Of a DNA stretch of 32,846 nt, positions 15,486-23,789 are shown one piece after another. Under the pieces are notes generated by a model. The model searched no databases. It was not told the DNA's origin and saw only the letters and a list, made by a program, of their open reading frames with translations. Position numbers and translations under genes: made by a program. Source of the DNA: Streptomyces mayonensis. GTDB lineage: Bacteria; Actinomycetota; Actinomycetes; Streptomycetales; Streptomycetaceae. The stretch covers positions 1 through 32,846 of the forward strand of contig NZ_JACBYP010000091.1 of assembly GCF_018982965.1 (NCBI RefSeq), read 5' to 3'. How positions within the stretch are numbered: the first letter of the stretch is position 1; each line of letters opens with the position of its first letter.

Positions 15486-15955
15486 GCCGCACCCTCCTGT
15501 CCTGCCATTGCCAGTTCCCGCGAAGGCCCTTTCTCCAGCCCGCCGAGGAAGGATTCGAATTCGGCCATTCCTGCTTCCGCCTCGAACGCGGCATCGAAGC
15601 CGGCAGCCACGAGCTCGGAGCCGAACCGAGCGTTCTCAGCCCCCCGGATTCCGAGTTTCCCGCCAATGACCACACGCAGTTCGGCCAGTTCGGGATCCCT
15701 GCGGATCTGCTCGATGAGCCGGAGACCGTCGAGGTGGCCGTGACCGTTGACGGTGCTCACGACCAGGACGTCGGGGCGCTGCCGACGGCACTCGGCGAGG
15801 ATCGCGTCGTCCGGGACACAGGCGCCGAGGTTGACTACTTCCGCACCTCGCTCTTCCAGCAGCAATTGCAGGAAAACAAGGTTCCACATGTGCGCGTCCG
15901 ACGACACGCTGGTAACGATGAAACGGCTGGAAAGCGCCGTGGATATCTCGTCCAT
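15482..15955 (-). CDS. mutS: Glutamate mutase small, B12-binding subunit
   Basis: This 157-residue cobalamin-binding subunit (MutS/GlmS) is the first gene of the cluster. The B12 lower-ligand motif is SSDAHMWN (H22), so it reads DxHxxN instead of the classical DxHxxG; the second and third elements, VVSTVNGHGHLDG and VVIGGKLG, occupy the SxL and GG positions. The segment WNLVFLQLLLEERGAEVVNLG is typical of actinobacterial homologues. The ATG has a closely spaced GGGAG. The intervening 70-odd nucleotides to repeat copy B may hold the operon promoter. The name mutS here means methylaspartate mutase S, not the mismatch repair protein. Confidence 0.9.
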   Translation of the reverse strand: MDEISTALSSRFIVTSVSSDAHMWNLVFLQLLLEERGAEVVNLGACVPDDAILAECRRQRPDVLVVSTVNGHGHLDGLRLIEQIRRDPELAELRVVIGGKLGIRGAENARFGSELVAAGFDAAFEAEAGMAEFESFLGGLEKGPSRELAMAGQEGAA

Positions 15956-16028
15956 TACTCCCGTCCGCAGGTCGAAGAATCATCGGAGAAGGCGACACCC
16001 AGAAAGTTACGAGAGGGGCAGTCACCAT

Positions 16029-16079
16029 GTCCACGACCTGTTGGGGAACGAAATCGATACCCACATCAAGACTGTCAAT
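16029..16079. repeat. Copy B of the 51-bp imperfect direct repeat, upstream of mutS
   Basis: It is the partner of 13042-13092 and ends 73 nt before the mutS ATG on the minus strand. On that strand it starts with ATTGACAG, so a -35-like TTGACA is present, but no convincing -10 lies at 16-18 nt. It directly adjoins the RND relic. Confidence 0.75.
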
Positions 16080-16129
16080 ACGCGGGCGGGTCCGGTGGGA
16101 ATATGCCCCGGGCCAGGGCAAACGCCGGT

Positions 16130-16335
16130 GCCCGCCCGCCGGCTCGTCCGATGCCTCCGCCTGCGGCGGTACGTCGCCGCCGCCCTTCTTGGCGGCCCGC
16201 TTCCTCGCGCGCCGCGCCTTGCGCGGCTCCGGCATCGCGCAGAGCGTCGGGACGAGGAGCAGGGCCGGCGATCAGCAGGCCGATCGCGCCGGTCGCCGCG
16301 AACGGGATCGACACCAGCAGGAGCGGCTGCCGGCA
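16130..16335 (-). pseudogene. Relic of an RND transporter gene with an internal deletion
   Basis: On the minus strand, 16335-16267 encodes QPLLLVSIPFAATGAIGLLIA, identical for 56 nt to 18513-18568 inside the intact RND gene. After a gap corresponding to roughly 300 bp of the intact gene, and in a shifted frame, 16261-16182 encodes LLLVPTLCAMPEPRKARRARKRAAKKG, matching the intact C-terminus (LLVPTLYAMLELRKERRAKKRAAKKG). The tail after KKG differs (DVPPQAEASDEPAGG against LPEQSKPAQEPEPAQV), so the source was a paralogue or foreign orthologue, not a copy of the neighbour. No intact frame remains. Confidence 0.8.
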
Positions 16336-16441
16336 CTGCCGTGACCGGGCCGGGTCCGGGCGGGCGGAACCCACGGTCGTGTGTCAGTGCGCTGCCGTAG
16401 GCTTCCCGCCGCCCGTACACCGACGTAAGGATCCCAGAGCA

Positions 16442-17956
16442 GTGACCGGCGTGCCCATTGCCCCCTTCCCTCTTCCCTTCAACTCGTCCCTGTCGACCGC
16501 ACCTCCCCGGACGCTGCGGGAACTCGAGATAATCCGGTGCAGTGCCCACATCCGGTCGAAGCCGGGGTGGTCCGACAAGATGAACGACCCCGGCATCGTC
16601 GCCAGGTGGACGCGGGAAGCGGCCGAACAGGGCCTGACCGAGGCGCAGGTCCGTTACGTGCTCGCCGAACTCGCGCACTACGCCGCGCTGCGGGACGCCC
16701 GGACCGGCGCCGAGGTGTCCGCCGTCGACGGGGTGTGGCAGTCGGACACGCTGATCGACGACAAGCTCCGCTCCCGGCTGGCCGAGGCGGTCCGGGTCCT
16801 GGAAGAGGCCCCCGAGGAGGAGCGGGACTGGCATCCCGGGTCCGCAGGCCAGGTACTGGACCTGGTCCACCCCTCCCTGTTCTGCCTGGTGCGGGGCGTG
16901 AGCGGCGCACCCGGGCAGGCCTGGTCGAACCCGGCGGGCCACTACACGAAGTACGAGTTCTCGGAGAAGTTCCAGTGGCTGCCCACGGACGTGGACGTCA
17001 GCGACGGCGGCGACGTCACGTTCCGTTCCTACGTCAACAACGTCCACCCCGAGGACCATCGCGAACTGGCGTCCGTCCTGCCCGACCTGTTCTCGCGCAT
17101 GCGCCCGCTGCTGGAGAACGTACTCACCGACCTGCGCCACCCGCGTCCCCTGCGGATCGAGGCCGATCCCTACGGGTGGTACGACGAGTCGGAGGAGCCG
17201 GAGGACCCCGACGAGGACTCCTTCAGCGACAAGGAGGCCTACGAAGAGGCCGTGGAGGCCTGGGAAGAGGCCTACGACGCCTGGTGGGACAACCGCCGGC
17301 CGATCGTCCCGGACGCCCCGGAGTTCACCGCGCCCGAGCCGCCCGGCAACACGGCACGCGTCGACCTGCGCGGCCGCCGTCTCCAGGTCGTCGTCAAGCT
17401 CGCCACCATCCACCTCACCCCTGACCGGCCCGAGTACTCCGGCGGTTCCTGGCACGTCGAGGGAATGCTGAACGAGCGGATCGTCTCGACCGGCATCTAC
17501 TACTGGGACAGCGAGAACATCACGGAGAGCCGGCTGAGCTTCCGGACGGCGGTCGGTGAGCCCGGCTACGAGCAGAGCGACCACACCGGCGTGCGCGAGG
17601 TCTACGGCCTGGAGAGCGAGGGCGCGCTGAACCAGGTGCTGGGGTCGGCGTCGACCCCGGCGGGCCGCTGTCTGGCGTTCCCGAACGTCCTGCAGCACCG
17701 CGTCAGTGAGTTCCGCCTCGCGGACGCCACCCGCCCGGGCCACCGCAAGATCCTCGCGTTCTTCCTGATCGACCCCTCGGAGCGGATCGTCTCGACCTCC
17801 GACGTGCCGCCGCAGCAGCCCTGGGCCGGCACCTCGACCATGACGCTCGAAGAGGCCAAGGGCTACCGCGAAGAGCTCATGCGGGAGCGCAAGTTCTTCG
17901 TCGACGAGCACAACGAGCAGCTCTACGAGCGGGAGTTCTCCCTCTGCGAGCACTGA
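16442..17956 (+). CDS. DUF4246-type protein, putative Fe(II)/2-oxoglutarate oxygenase
   Basis: This 504-residue protein resembles the DUF4246 family, known mainly from fungi and some actinobacteria. Its C-terminal part carries a plausible jelly-roll iron site: H338 and E340 in GGSWHVEGMLNERI and H419 in NVLQHRVSEF, with a possible 2-oxoglutarate-binding arginine in GHRKILAFFLIDP. Residues about 247-282 are a very acidic insert rich in Glu and Asp. GTG 16442 (VTGVPIAPFPLPFNSS) is chosen: AAGGA lies about 10 nt upstream and the relic ends just before it. The gene is transcribed away from the cluster and may be part of the same acquired segment. Its substrate is unknown. Confidence 0.75.
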   Translation: MTGVPIAPFPLPFNSSLSTAPPRTLRELEIIRCSAHIRSKPGWSDKMNDPGIVARWTREAAEQGLTEAQVRYVLAELAHYAALRDARTGAEVSAVDGVWQSDTLIDDKLRSRLAEAVRVLEEAPEEERDWHPGSAGQVLDLVHPSLFCLVRGVSGAPGQAWSNPAGHYTKYEFSEKFQWLPTDVDVSDGGDVTFRSYVNNVHPEDHRELASVLPDLFSRMRPLLENVLTDLRHPRPLRIEADPYGWYDESEEPEDPDEDSFSDKEAYEEAVEAWEEAYDAWWDNRRPIVPDAPEFTAPEPPGNTARVDLRGRRLQVVVKLATIHLTPDRPEYSGGSWHVEGMLNERIVSTGIYYWDSENITESRLSFRTAVGEPGYEQSDHTGVREVYGLESEGALNQVLGSASTPAGRCLAFPNVLQHRVSEFRLADATRPGHRKILAFFLIDPSERIVSTSDVPPQQPWAGTSTMTLEEAKGYREELMRERKFFVDEHNEQLYEREFSLCEH

Positions 17957-18022
17957 GTTCTTCCTGCGCGAGCACTGAGGAGCCGCGCGGCCGACCGCGC
18001 TCCGATCCCCCGCCCGCGCGAC

Positions 18023-18066
18023 GCGGAGGGGCGCTCCCGTGAAAGCTCACGGGAGCGCCCCTCCGC
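18023..18066. terminator. Bidirectional terminator hairpin
   Basis: A perfect 20-bp inverted repeat (18023-18042 and 18047-18066) with an AAGC loop lies between the convergent DUF4246 and RND genes. Confidence 0.85.
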
Positions 18067-18080
18067 CGTACCGACGAGTG

Positions 18081-21000
18081 TCAGACCTGGGCCGGCTCCG
18101 GTTCCTGAGCGGGCTTCGACTGCTCGGGCAGGCCCTTCTTCGCGGCCCGCTTCTTCGCGCGCCGCTCCTTGCGCAGCTCCAGCATCGCGTAGAGCGTCGG
18201 CACGAGGAGGAGGGTCAGCAGGGTCGAGGTGATCAGGCCGCCGATCACGACCACCGCGAGCGGCTGGGCGATGAAGCCGCCCTCTCCGGTGACGCCCAGC
18301 GCCATCGGGAGCAGGGCGAAGATCGTCGCCAGGGCCGTCATCAGGATGGGGCGCAGACGGTGGCGGCCGCCCTCGAGCACGGCCTCGACGACGCCGTAAC
18401 CCTGCTTGCGGTACTGGTTGATCAGGTCGATCAGCACGATCGCGTTGGTGACCACGATGCCGATCAGCATCAGCATGCCGATCATCGCCGGGACGCCCAT
18501 CGGGGTGCCGGTGGCGATCAGCAGGCCGATCGCGCCGGTCGCCGCGAACGGGATCGACACCAGCAGGATCAGCGGCTGGGCCAGCGACCGGAAGGTGCCG
18601 ACCAGCAGCATGAACACGATGGCGATGGCCGCGAGCATGGCGAGACCGAGGTTGACGAACGCCTCGTCCTGGTCGGCGGTGACGCCACCGATCTCGGCCG
18701 TGGCACCGGCCGGCAGGTCGAGACCGTCGATCTTCGTCTGCAGGTCGGTGCTGACCGCGCCGGTGTTGTCGCCGGTCGGCCTGGCGGTGACGGTCGCCGC
18801 GCGCTGGCCGTCGATGCGGGTCATCGAGACCGGGCCGTCCACCAGCTGCACGGTGGCGATGTCACCGAGCTTCGCGGGGCCCAGGTTCAGCGCCTTCAGC
18901 TCGTCCATCGTCTCGGCGGGCTGTGCCGACCTGATGACGACGTCGCGCTCGGTGTCGCCCAGCGTCGCCTTGGCCGCCGGGGTGCCGCGCACGGCCTGGG
19001 CGACGGCGGCGCCGAGCGTCTGGTCGGTGAAGCCCGCCTCGGCCGCCTTGGCGTTGGCCTTGACCGAGATGCGCGGCACGCTCTGCGCCAGGTCGCTGGT
19101 GACGTCGGTGACGTCGTCGAGCCCGGCGACCGTCTTGCGGACCTGTTCGGAGGCGTCGCGGAGCACCTGCGCGTCGGCCGCCTTGACCACGACGCTCAGG
19201 TCCTGGCTGCCGAAGCCGTCGCCGCCGGCGACCGTGGTGGTGCCGATGCCGTCGAGCTTGGCGAGCCCGTCCTCGAGGTGGTCCTGGACGTCCTCGTAGG
19301 ACGCCGAGTCCTCCAGCATCACCTGGTACGAGGCCTGGTTGGTGTCCGTGCCGCCGCCGAAGGCGGCCATGAAGCCGGACGAGCCGATGGTGACCTGGTA
19401 GTCCTTGACGCCGTCGGTGTCGCCGAGCAGCTTCTCGACCTTCTTGGCCTGGGCGTCGGTCGCGCCGAGGCTGGTGCCCGGCTCCAGCTCCTGCTTGATG
19501 CTGAGGACCTTCTGCTCGCCCTGGTCGAAGAAGTTGGTCTTGAGCAGCGGCGCCATGCCGAAGGTGCCGACCAGCACGACGACCGCGATGGCCACGCTGG
19601 TCAGGCGGCGGCGGGTGGCGAAGCGCAGGACGGGGACGTAGATGCGCTGCAGGCGGCTCCTGGCCTCCTTCTCCTCGGCCAGGCGCCGGGCCTCGGCCGC
19701 GTCCTCGGGGGTGCCCTTCGGAGGCCGCAGGAACCAGTACGACAGGACCGGGACGACCGTCAGCGACACCAGCAGGGACGCCAGGAGCGCCGCGGTGACG
19801 GTGAGGCTGAAGGAGCCGAACAGCTCACCGACCATGCCGCCGACCAGACCGATCGGCAGGAACACGGCGACGGTGGTGAGCGTGGAGGAGGTGACCGCTC
19901 CGGCGACCTCGCGGACGGCCTTGAGGATGGCCTCCTGGCGCTCCTCGCCGTAGCCGAGGTGGCGCTTGATGTTCTCCAGGACCACGATCGAGTCGTCGAC
20001 GACGCGGCCGATGGCGATGGTCAGCGCGCCCAGCGTCAGCATGTTGAGCGACAGGTCGCGCGTCCACAGGACGATCAGCGCCAGCACCACCGACAGCGGG
20101 ATGGAGACCGCCGTGACCAGGGTGGAGCGGATCGACGCCAGGAAGACCAGGATGACCAGGACGGCGAAGAGCAGACCGAGCCCGCCCTCCGTGGTCAGGC
20201 CGGAGATGGCCTTGGACACCGCCGGGCCCTGGTCGCTGACGACGGTGAGGGTCGCGCCGGAGCCCAGCTGCTCGCGCAGGTCGGGGAGCTTGTCCTCGAC
20301 GGCGTTCGAGATGGAGACCGCGCTGCCGTCGTGGTCCATCGTCACGGCGACCGCGAGGGAGGGCTTGCCGTCGGTGCGGGTGAGGGAGTCGGCCCTGGCC
20401 TCCTCCTCCTTGACGGTGGCGACGTCGCCGAGGCGGACCGGCTCGTCGACGCCCTCCCCGGTGACCATGAGGTCCTGGATCTGCTTGACCGAGGTGAAGC
20501 CGCCGCCGACCTGGACGGTGCGGTTGGCGCCGTCCTCGTCGAAGGAGCCCGCCGGGACGGTCGCGCCGCCGGCCTGGAGGGACTGGGCGAGCGCCTGCGG
20601 AGCCACACCCGCCTCGGCCAGCTTCGCCTGGTCCGGCGTGACGGTGACCTGGACGTCCCGTACGCCGTCGACCACGACCTGGGCGACGCCGTCGATGTTC
20701 TTCAGCTCGGAGACGACCGTCTTGTCGAGCTGGTCGGCCAGCGCCTGCTGGTCCTTGTCCGAGGTGACGGCGAGGACGACGGTCGGGATGTCGTCCGTCG
20801 ACCCGGAGATGACCTGCGGGTCCACGTCGTCCGGGAGCTGGGCGCGGGCCCGGTTCACGGCCTGCTGGACGTCGGCGACGAGCTGCTGGGTGTCCGGGCC
20901 GTAGTCGAAGGACGCCATGATGACGGCGCTGCCCTCACTGGCCGTCGAGGTGACGCCCGAAATGCCGTCGACGGCCTCGAGGTTGTCCTCGATCGGCTCG

Positions 21001-21194
21001 ACGACCTGCTTCTCGACCACGTCCGGCGAGGCACCCTGGTACGGGGCGAGGACCGACACCATGGGCAGTTCGATGGTGGGCAGCAACTGCTGCTTGAGCT
21101 GGGGGATCGCGATCGCCCCGAAGACGAGCGCGATGATCGACATCAGCCCGATCAGGGCCCGTTGCGCGAGGCTGAATCTCGACAGCCAGGACAT
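18081..21194 (-). CDS. RND-family efflux pump (HAE1-like)
   Basis: This 1037-residue inner-membrane proton-driven exporter has the typical two-fold RND architecture: TM1 at about residues 12-32, a large external loop, TM2-6 at about 340-500, a second loop, and TM8-12 at about 850-1000. The proton-relay aspartates in TM4 are present (GRVVDDSIVVLENI, D400 and D401). The Gram-positive context and lack of an adaptor gene suggest a stand-alone pump of the SwrC/YerP type. The C-terminal tail is basic (ELRKERRAKKRAAKKG) and then Pro/Glu/Gln-rich. AGAAGAGAG precedes the ATG. A sensor kinase and response regulator pair lies 179 nt upstream on the same strand and may control it. The substrate is unknown. 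Confidence 0.92.
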   Translation of the reverse strand: MSWLSRFSLAQRALIGLMSIIALVFGAIAIPQLKQQLLPTIELPMVSVLAPYQGASPDVVEKQVVEPIEDNLEAVDGISGVTSTASEGSAVIMASFDYGPDTQQLVADVQQAVNRARAQLPDDVDPQVISGSTDDIPTVVLAVTSDKDQQALADQLDKTVVSELKNIDGVAQVVVDGVRDVQVTVTPDQAKLAEAGVAPQALAQSLQAGGATVPAGSFDEDGANRTVQVGGGFTSVKQIQDLMVTGEGVDEPVRLGDVATVKEEEARADSLTRTDGKPSLAVAVTMDHDGSAVSISNAVEDKLPDLREQLGSGATLTVVSDQGPAVSKAISGLTTEGGLGLLFAVLVILVFLASIRSTLVTAVSIPLSVVLALIVLWTRDLSLNMLTLGALTIAIGRVVDDSIVVLENIKRHLGYGEERQEAILKAVREVAGAVTSSTLTTVAVFLPIGLVGGMVGELFGSFSLTVTAALLASLLVSLTVVPVLSYWFLRPPKGTPEDAAEARRLAEEKEARSRLQRIYVPVLRFATRRRLTSVAIAVVVLVGTFGMAPLLKTNFFDQGEQKVLSIKQELEPGTSLGATDAQAKKVEKLLGDTDGVKDYQVTIGSSGFMAAFGGGTDTNQASYQVMLEDSASYEDVQDHLEDGLAKLDGIGTTTVAGGDGFGSQDLSVVVKAADAQVLRDASEQVRKTVAGLDDVTDVTSDLAQSVPRISVKANAKAAEAGFTDQTLGAAVAQAVRGTPAAKATLGDTERDVVIRSAQPAETMDELKALNLGPAKLGDIATVQLVDGPVSMTRIDGQRAATVTARPTGDNTGAVSTDLQTKIDGLDLPAGATAEIGGVTADQDEAFVNLGLAMLAAIAIVFMLLVGTFRSLAQPLILLVSIPFAATGAIGLLIATGTPMGVPAMIGMLMLIGIVVTNAIVLIDLINQYRKQGYGVVEAVLEGGRHRLRPILMTALATIFALLPMALGVTGEGGFIAQPLAVVVIGGLITSTLLTLLLVPTLYAMLELRKERRAKKRAAKKGLPEQSKPAQEPEPAQV

Positions 21195-21373
21195 GGGTCA
21201 GGGTCTCTCTTCTGTGGCCGAGCAGGGGACGGGGCACGTGGCAGCGCCGGGCGCGGGCGAACAGGTGAGCGCCCACTCCAACACCCTGAGCCATGGCCGG
21301 CCCCGGTTCCCTAGGCCCCAGGTCCATTTCCTCGTCCGGTGCCTACTGCCGCCGCAGTACACGCGGGGAGGAG

Positions 21374-22057
21374 TCACTCCACCCTTGGACGGACCAACCC
21401 CGACTCGTACGCGATGACGACCAGTTGGGCGCGGTCGCGGGCGCCCAGCTTGGCCATGGCCCGGTTCACGTGGGTCTTCACGGTGAGCGGGCTGACCTCC
21501 AGGCGTTCGGCGATCTCGTCGTTGGAGTGCCCGCCGGCCACCTGCACCAGCACCTCGCGCTCGCGCCCGGTCAGCGACTGCAGCCGCTCGGCGCGGGCGG
21601 GGTCGCGCTCCTGGTCCGCCGTGCCCTCCTGGGCGAGGAAGCGGGCGATCAAACCCTTGGTGGCGGTCGGCGACAGCAGCGCCTCGCCGCCGGCCGCGAC
21701 GCGGATGGCGCTGAGGAGTTCGTCGGGCTCGGAGCCCTTGCCGAGGAAGCCGGAGGCGCCGGCGCGCAGCGACTGCACCACGTAGTCGTCGACCTCGAAG
21801 GTGGTCAGTATGACCACGCGGACCTGGGCGAGGGCCGGGTCGGCGCTGATCAGGCGGGTGGCGGCGAGACCGTCCGTGCCGGGCATCCGGATGTCCATCA
21901 GCACCACGTCGGCCCGCCGTTCGGCGGCCAGCCGGGCCGCCTCCGCGCCGTCGGACGCCTCGCCCACCACCTCCATGTCGGGCTCGGAGTCGACGAGCAC
22001 CCTGAAGGCGCTGCGCAGCAACGCCTGGTCGTCGGCGAGCAGGACACGGATCGTCAT
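21374..22057 (-). CDS. NarL/FixJ-type two-component response regulator
   Basis: This 227-residue regulator has an N-terminal receiver domain (TIRVLLADDQALLRSAFRVLV, phosphoacceptor aspartate in ADVVLMDIRMPG, conserved TTF...DYV and the switch region) and a C-terminal LuxR-type helix-turn-helix (LTGREREVLVQVAGGHSNDEIAERL followed by VSPLTVKTHVNRAMAKLGARDRAQ). Its ATG overlaps the sensor kinase stop codon by 4 bp (ATGA), so the two are translated together, with GGAGAG upstream inside the kinase gene. The downstream RND pump is the obvious candidate target by position. Confidence 0.95.
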   Translation of the reverse strand: MTIRVLLADDQALLRSAFRVLVDSEPDMEVVGEASDGAEAARLAAERRADVVLMDIRMPGTDGLAATRLISADPALAQVRVVILTTFEVDDYVVQSLRAGASGFLGKGSEPDELLSAIRVAAGGEALLSPTATKGLIARFLAQEGTADQERDPARAERLQSLTGREREVLVQVAGGHSNDEIAERLEVSPLTVKTHVNRAMAKLGARDRAQLVVIAYESGLVRPRVE

Positions 22058-23292
22058 ACTGGGCTCTCCACGGCGTCGGCGGCGTCGGTGCGGCTTCTGA
22101 CCGGAAGGATCGCATGGACCCGGAAACCGCCTCCGTAGCGGGGACCGGTGGTGAGGGTGCCGCGCACGGCGGTGACCCGCTCGCGCATGCCGAGCAGACC
22201 GTGGCCGCCGCCGTCGGCGGGAGCGCCGTCCGGGGCGCCCTCGCCGGTGCCGTCGTCGAGCACGGTCACCTCGACGTTCGGCCCCACCCGCACGACGCTG
22301 ACCTCGGCCCTGGCCTGCTCCCCCGCGTGCTTGCGGACGTTGGTCAGGGCCTCCTGGATGATGCGGTACGCGGCCAGGTCGACGGCGGCGGGCAGTTCGG
22401 TGCCCTGGTCGGCGCGGGCCACCTCGACGTGCAGCCCGGCGTGGTGGAAGGTGCCCACGAGTTCGTCGAGGCGGGCGAGGCCGGGAGCGGGCTCGGTCGG
22501 CGCCTCCGGGTCGCCGGACTGGCGCAGCAGGCCGACGGTGGCCCGCAGTTCGTCGAGGGCGCTGCGGCTGGCCTGCCGTACGTGGGCGAGGGCCTCCTTG
22601 GCCTGGTCGGGCCGCTTGTCCATGACGTGGGAGGCCACTCCGGCCTGGACGTTGACGAGGGCGATGTGGTGGGCGACCACGTCGTGCAGGTCGCGGGCGA
22701 TGCGCAGCCTTTCCTCGGCGACGCGGCGGCGCGCCTCCTCCTCGCGGGTGCGTTCGGCCTTCTCGGCCCGGTCGCGGATGGCCTGCACGAAGGCCCGGCG
22801 GCTGCGGACGGCGTCCCCGGCGGTGGCGCCGATGCCGGTCCAGGCGAAGACGGCGAGGTTCTCCTGCGCGTACCAGGGCAGCGGGCCGGCCAGCATGGCG
22901 GCGCCGGTGAGCACGGTCATGGTCAGCAGGCCGACCCGCCAGGTGGTGGGGCGGTCGGTGGAGGCGGCGACGGTGAAGAGCGCGACAACGGCGGACATGA
23001 CAACCGGGGCGCGGGGTTCGCCGGTGACGCTCTCGACGACGGAGACGCAGCCGGTGACGGCGAGCACCGTCATCGGCTCCCGGCGGCGGAAGGCGAGGGC
23101 GGCGGCGCCGACGGCCATCAGGGCCAGGCTCAGCGCGTCGGGGGTGCGCAGGTCCCAGTTGACGCCTTCGGGTCCGTGCGGGTCCACGAAGGAGCCCGCG
23201 AGCATGCACACCAGGACGGCCGCGGCGAGGGCGGTGTCCAGCGCGGAGGGGTGGGCGCCGAGGGTGCAGCGGGCGCGGGCGAGGGTGCTCAC
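22054..23292 (-). CDS. Two-component sensor histidine kinase, HisKA_3 type
   Basis: This 412-residue membrane sensor has four or five hydrophobic segments within residues 20-155, a short coiled stretch rich in Arg and Glu (QAIRDRAEKAERTREEEARRR), the HisKA_3 dimerisation motif RIARDLHDVVAHHI with phosphoacceptor H203, and a HATPase domain (IIQEALTNVRKHAG as the N-box, TVLDDGTGEG, GGHGLLGMRERV). There is no extracellular sensor domain, so it probably senses within or at the membrane. The GTG start lacks a ribosome site but has TACCGT 8 nt upstream, which fits a leaderless transcript. It forms an operon with the response regulator. Confidence 0.93.
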   Translation of the reverse strand: MSTLARARCTLGAHPSALDTALAAAVLVCMLAGSFVDPHGPEGVNWDLRTPDALSLALMAVGAAALAFRRREPMTVLAVTGCVSVVESVTGEPRAPVVMSAVVALFTVAASTDRPTTWRVGLLTMTVLTGAAMLAGPLPWYAQENLAVFAWTGIGATAGDAVRSRRAFVQAIRDRAEKAERTREEEARRRVAEERLRIARDLHDVVAHHIALVNVQAGVASHVMDKRPDQAKEALAHVRQASRSALDELRATVGLLRQSGDPEAPTEPAPGLARLDELVGTFHHAGLHVEVARADQGTELPAAVDLAAYRIIQEALTNVRKHAGEQARAEVSVVRVGPNVEVTVLDDGTGEGAPDGAPADGGGHGLLGMRERVTAVRGTLTTGPRYGGGFRVHAILPVRSRTDAADAVESPV

Positions 23293-23489
23293 GCCGCTTT
23301 ACGGTAGCCGGAGTGGGCGTCGCTTTTCAGTGGGCCCGGATTCAGCGGGCGCCGATCCCGCGAGCTGCGCCCCCTGAGTCCGGCCCCCCGCTTCGGCCCG
23401 GACGGCCTCGTCCTCGGGCGCCGGACAGGCCGGGTGACCGCTCCTCGGGTGGCGCCGCCCGGGAGGGGAGGCGCCCCGGCCGTCGGGAC

Positions 23490-23774
23490 TCACGCGCCGC
23501 CCGGAATGAGCCCGTCGTCGCTGAGCAGCTCCCTGACCTCCTCCAGGGTGGCGTCCGGGGCCGGGAGGATGAGGTCCGAGGGCTCCAGGGCGTCCTCGGG
23601 GAGCGGCTCGCCCAGTTCGCGGACCTTGGCCAGGAGGGCCTGGAGGGTCGCGCGGAAGCCCGGCCCGTCGCCGTTCTCCATCTCCGCGAGGAGTTCGTCG
23701 TCCAGCTTGTCCAGCTCGGCGAGCCGGCCGTCGGACAGCGTCAGCTGTCCCTCCCCCATGATCCGTACGATCAT
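23490..23774 (-). CDS. pspAA: PspA-associated protein PspAA
   Basis: This 94-residue protein begins IVRIMGEGQLTLSDGRLAELDKLDDELL and continues with an acidic helical part, matching the small PspA-associated (PspAA) domain protein of actinobacteria. It follows pspA on the same strand and has a strong ribosome site (TAGGAGGG, 4 nt before the ATG). With PspA it probably belongs to the membrane-stress response. Its biochemical role is not known. Confidence 0.8.
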   Translation of the reverse strand: MIVRIMGEGQLTLSDGRLAELDKLDDELLAEMENGDGPGFRATLQALLAKVRELGEPLPEDALEPSDLILPAPDATLEEVRELLSDDGLIPGGA

Positions 23775-23789
23775 GTCGCCCTCCTAGGC

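Noticed and set aside
15956..16130. Cobalamin riboswitch before mutS
   Set aside because: The mutase needs B12, so I looked for the conserved B12-box and typical stems on the minus strand and did not see them; none is seen before cobU or cobT either.
16027..16344. A 105-residue plus-strand ORF with GAGAGGGG 8 nt before its ATG
   Set aside because: The start signal looks good, but the product is low-complexity and runs antisense through the RND relic; the 51-bp repeat it overlaps is better conserved in the minus-strand frame.
15734..16441. N-terminal extension of the DUF4246 gene back to 15734
   Set aside because: That part is antisense to mutS and crosses the relic; it is low-complexity, and a GTG with a fair ribosome site exists at 16442.
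18039..21314. A 1091-residue plus-strand open frame opposite the RND gene
   Set aside because: It is the antisense shadow of the RND gene: its composition is Asp/Gly/His/Arg-rich with no domain, while the minus strand has a complete RND protein.
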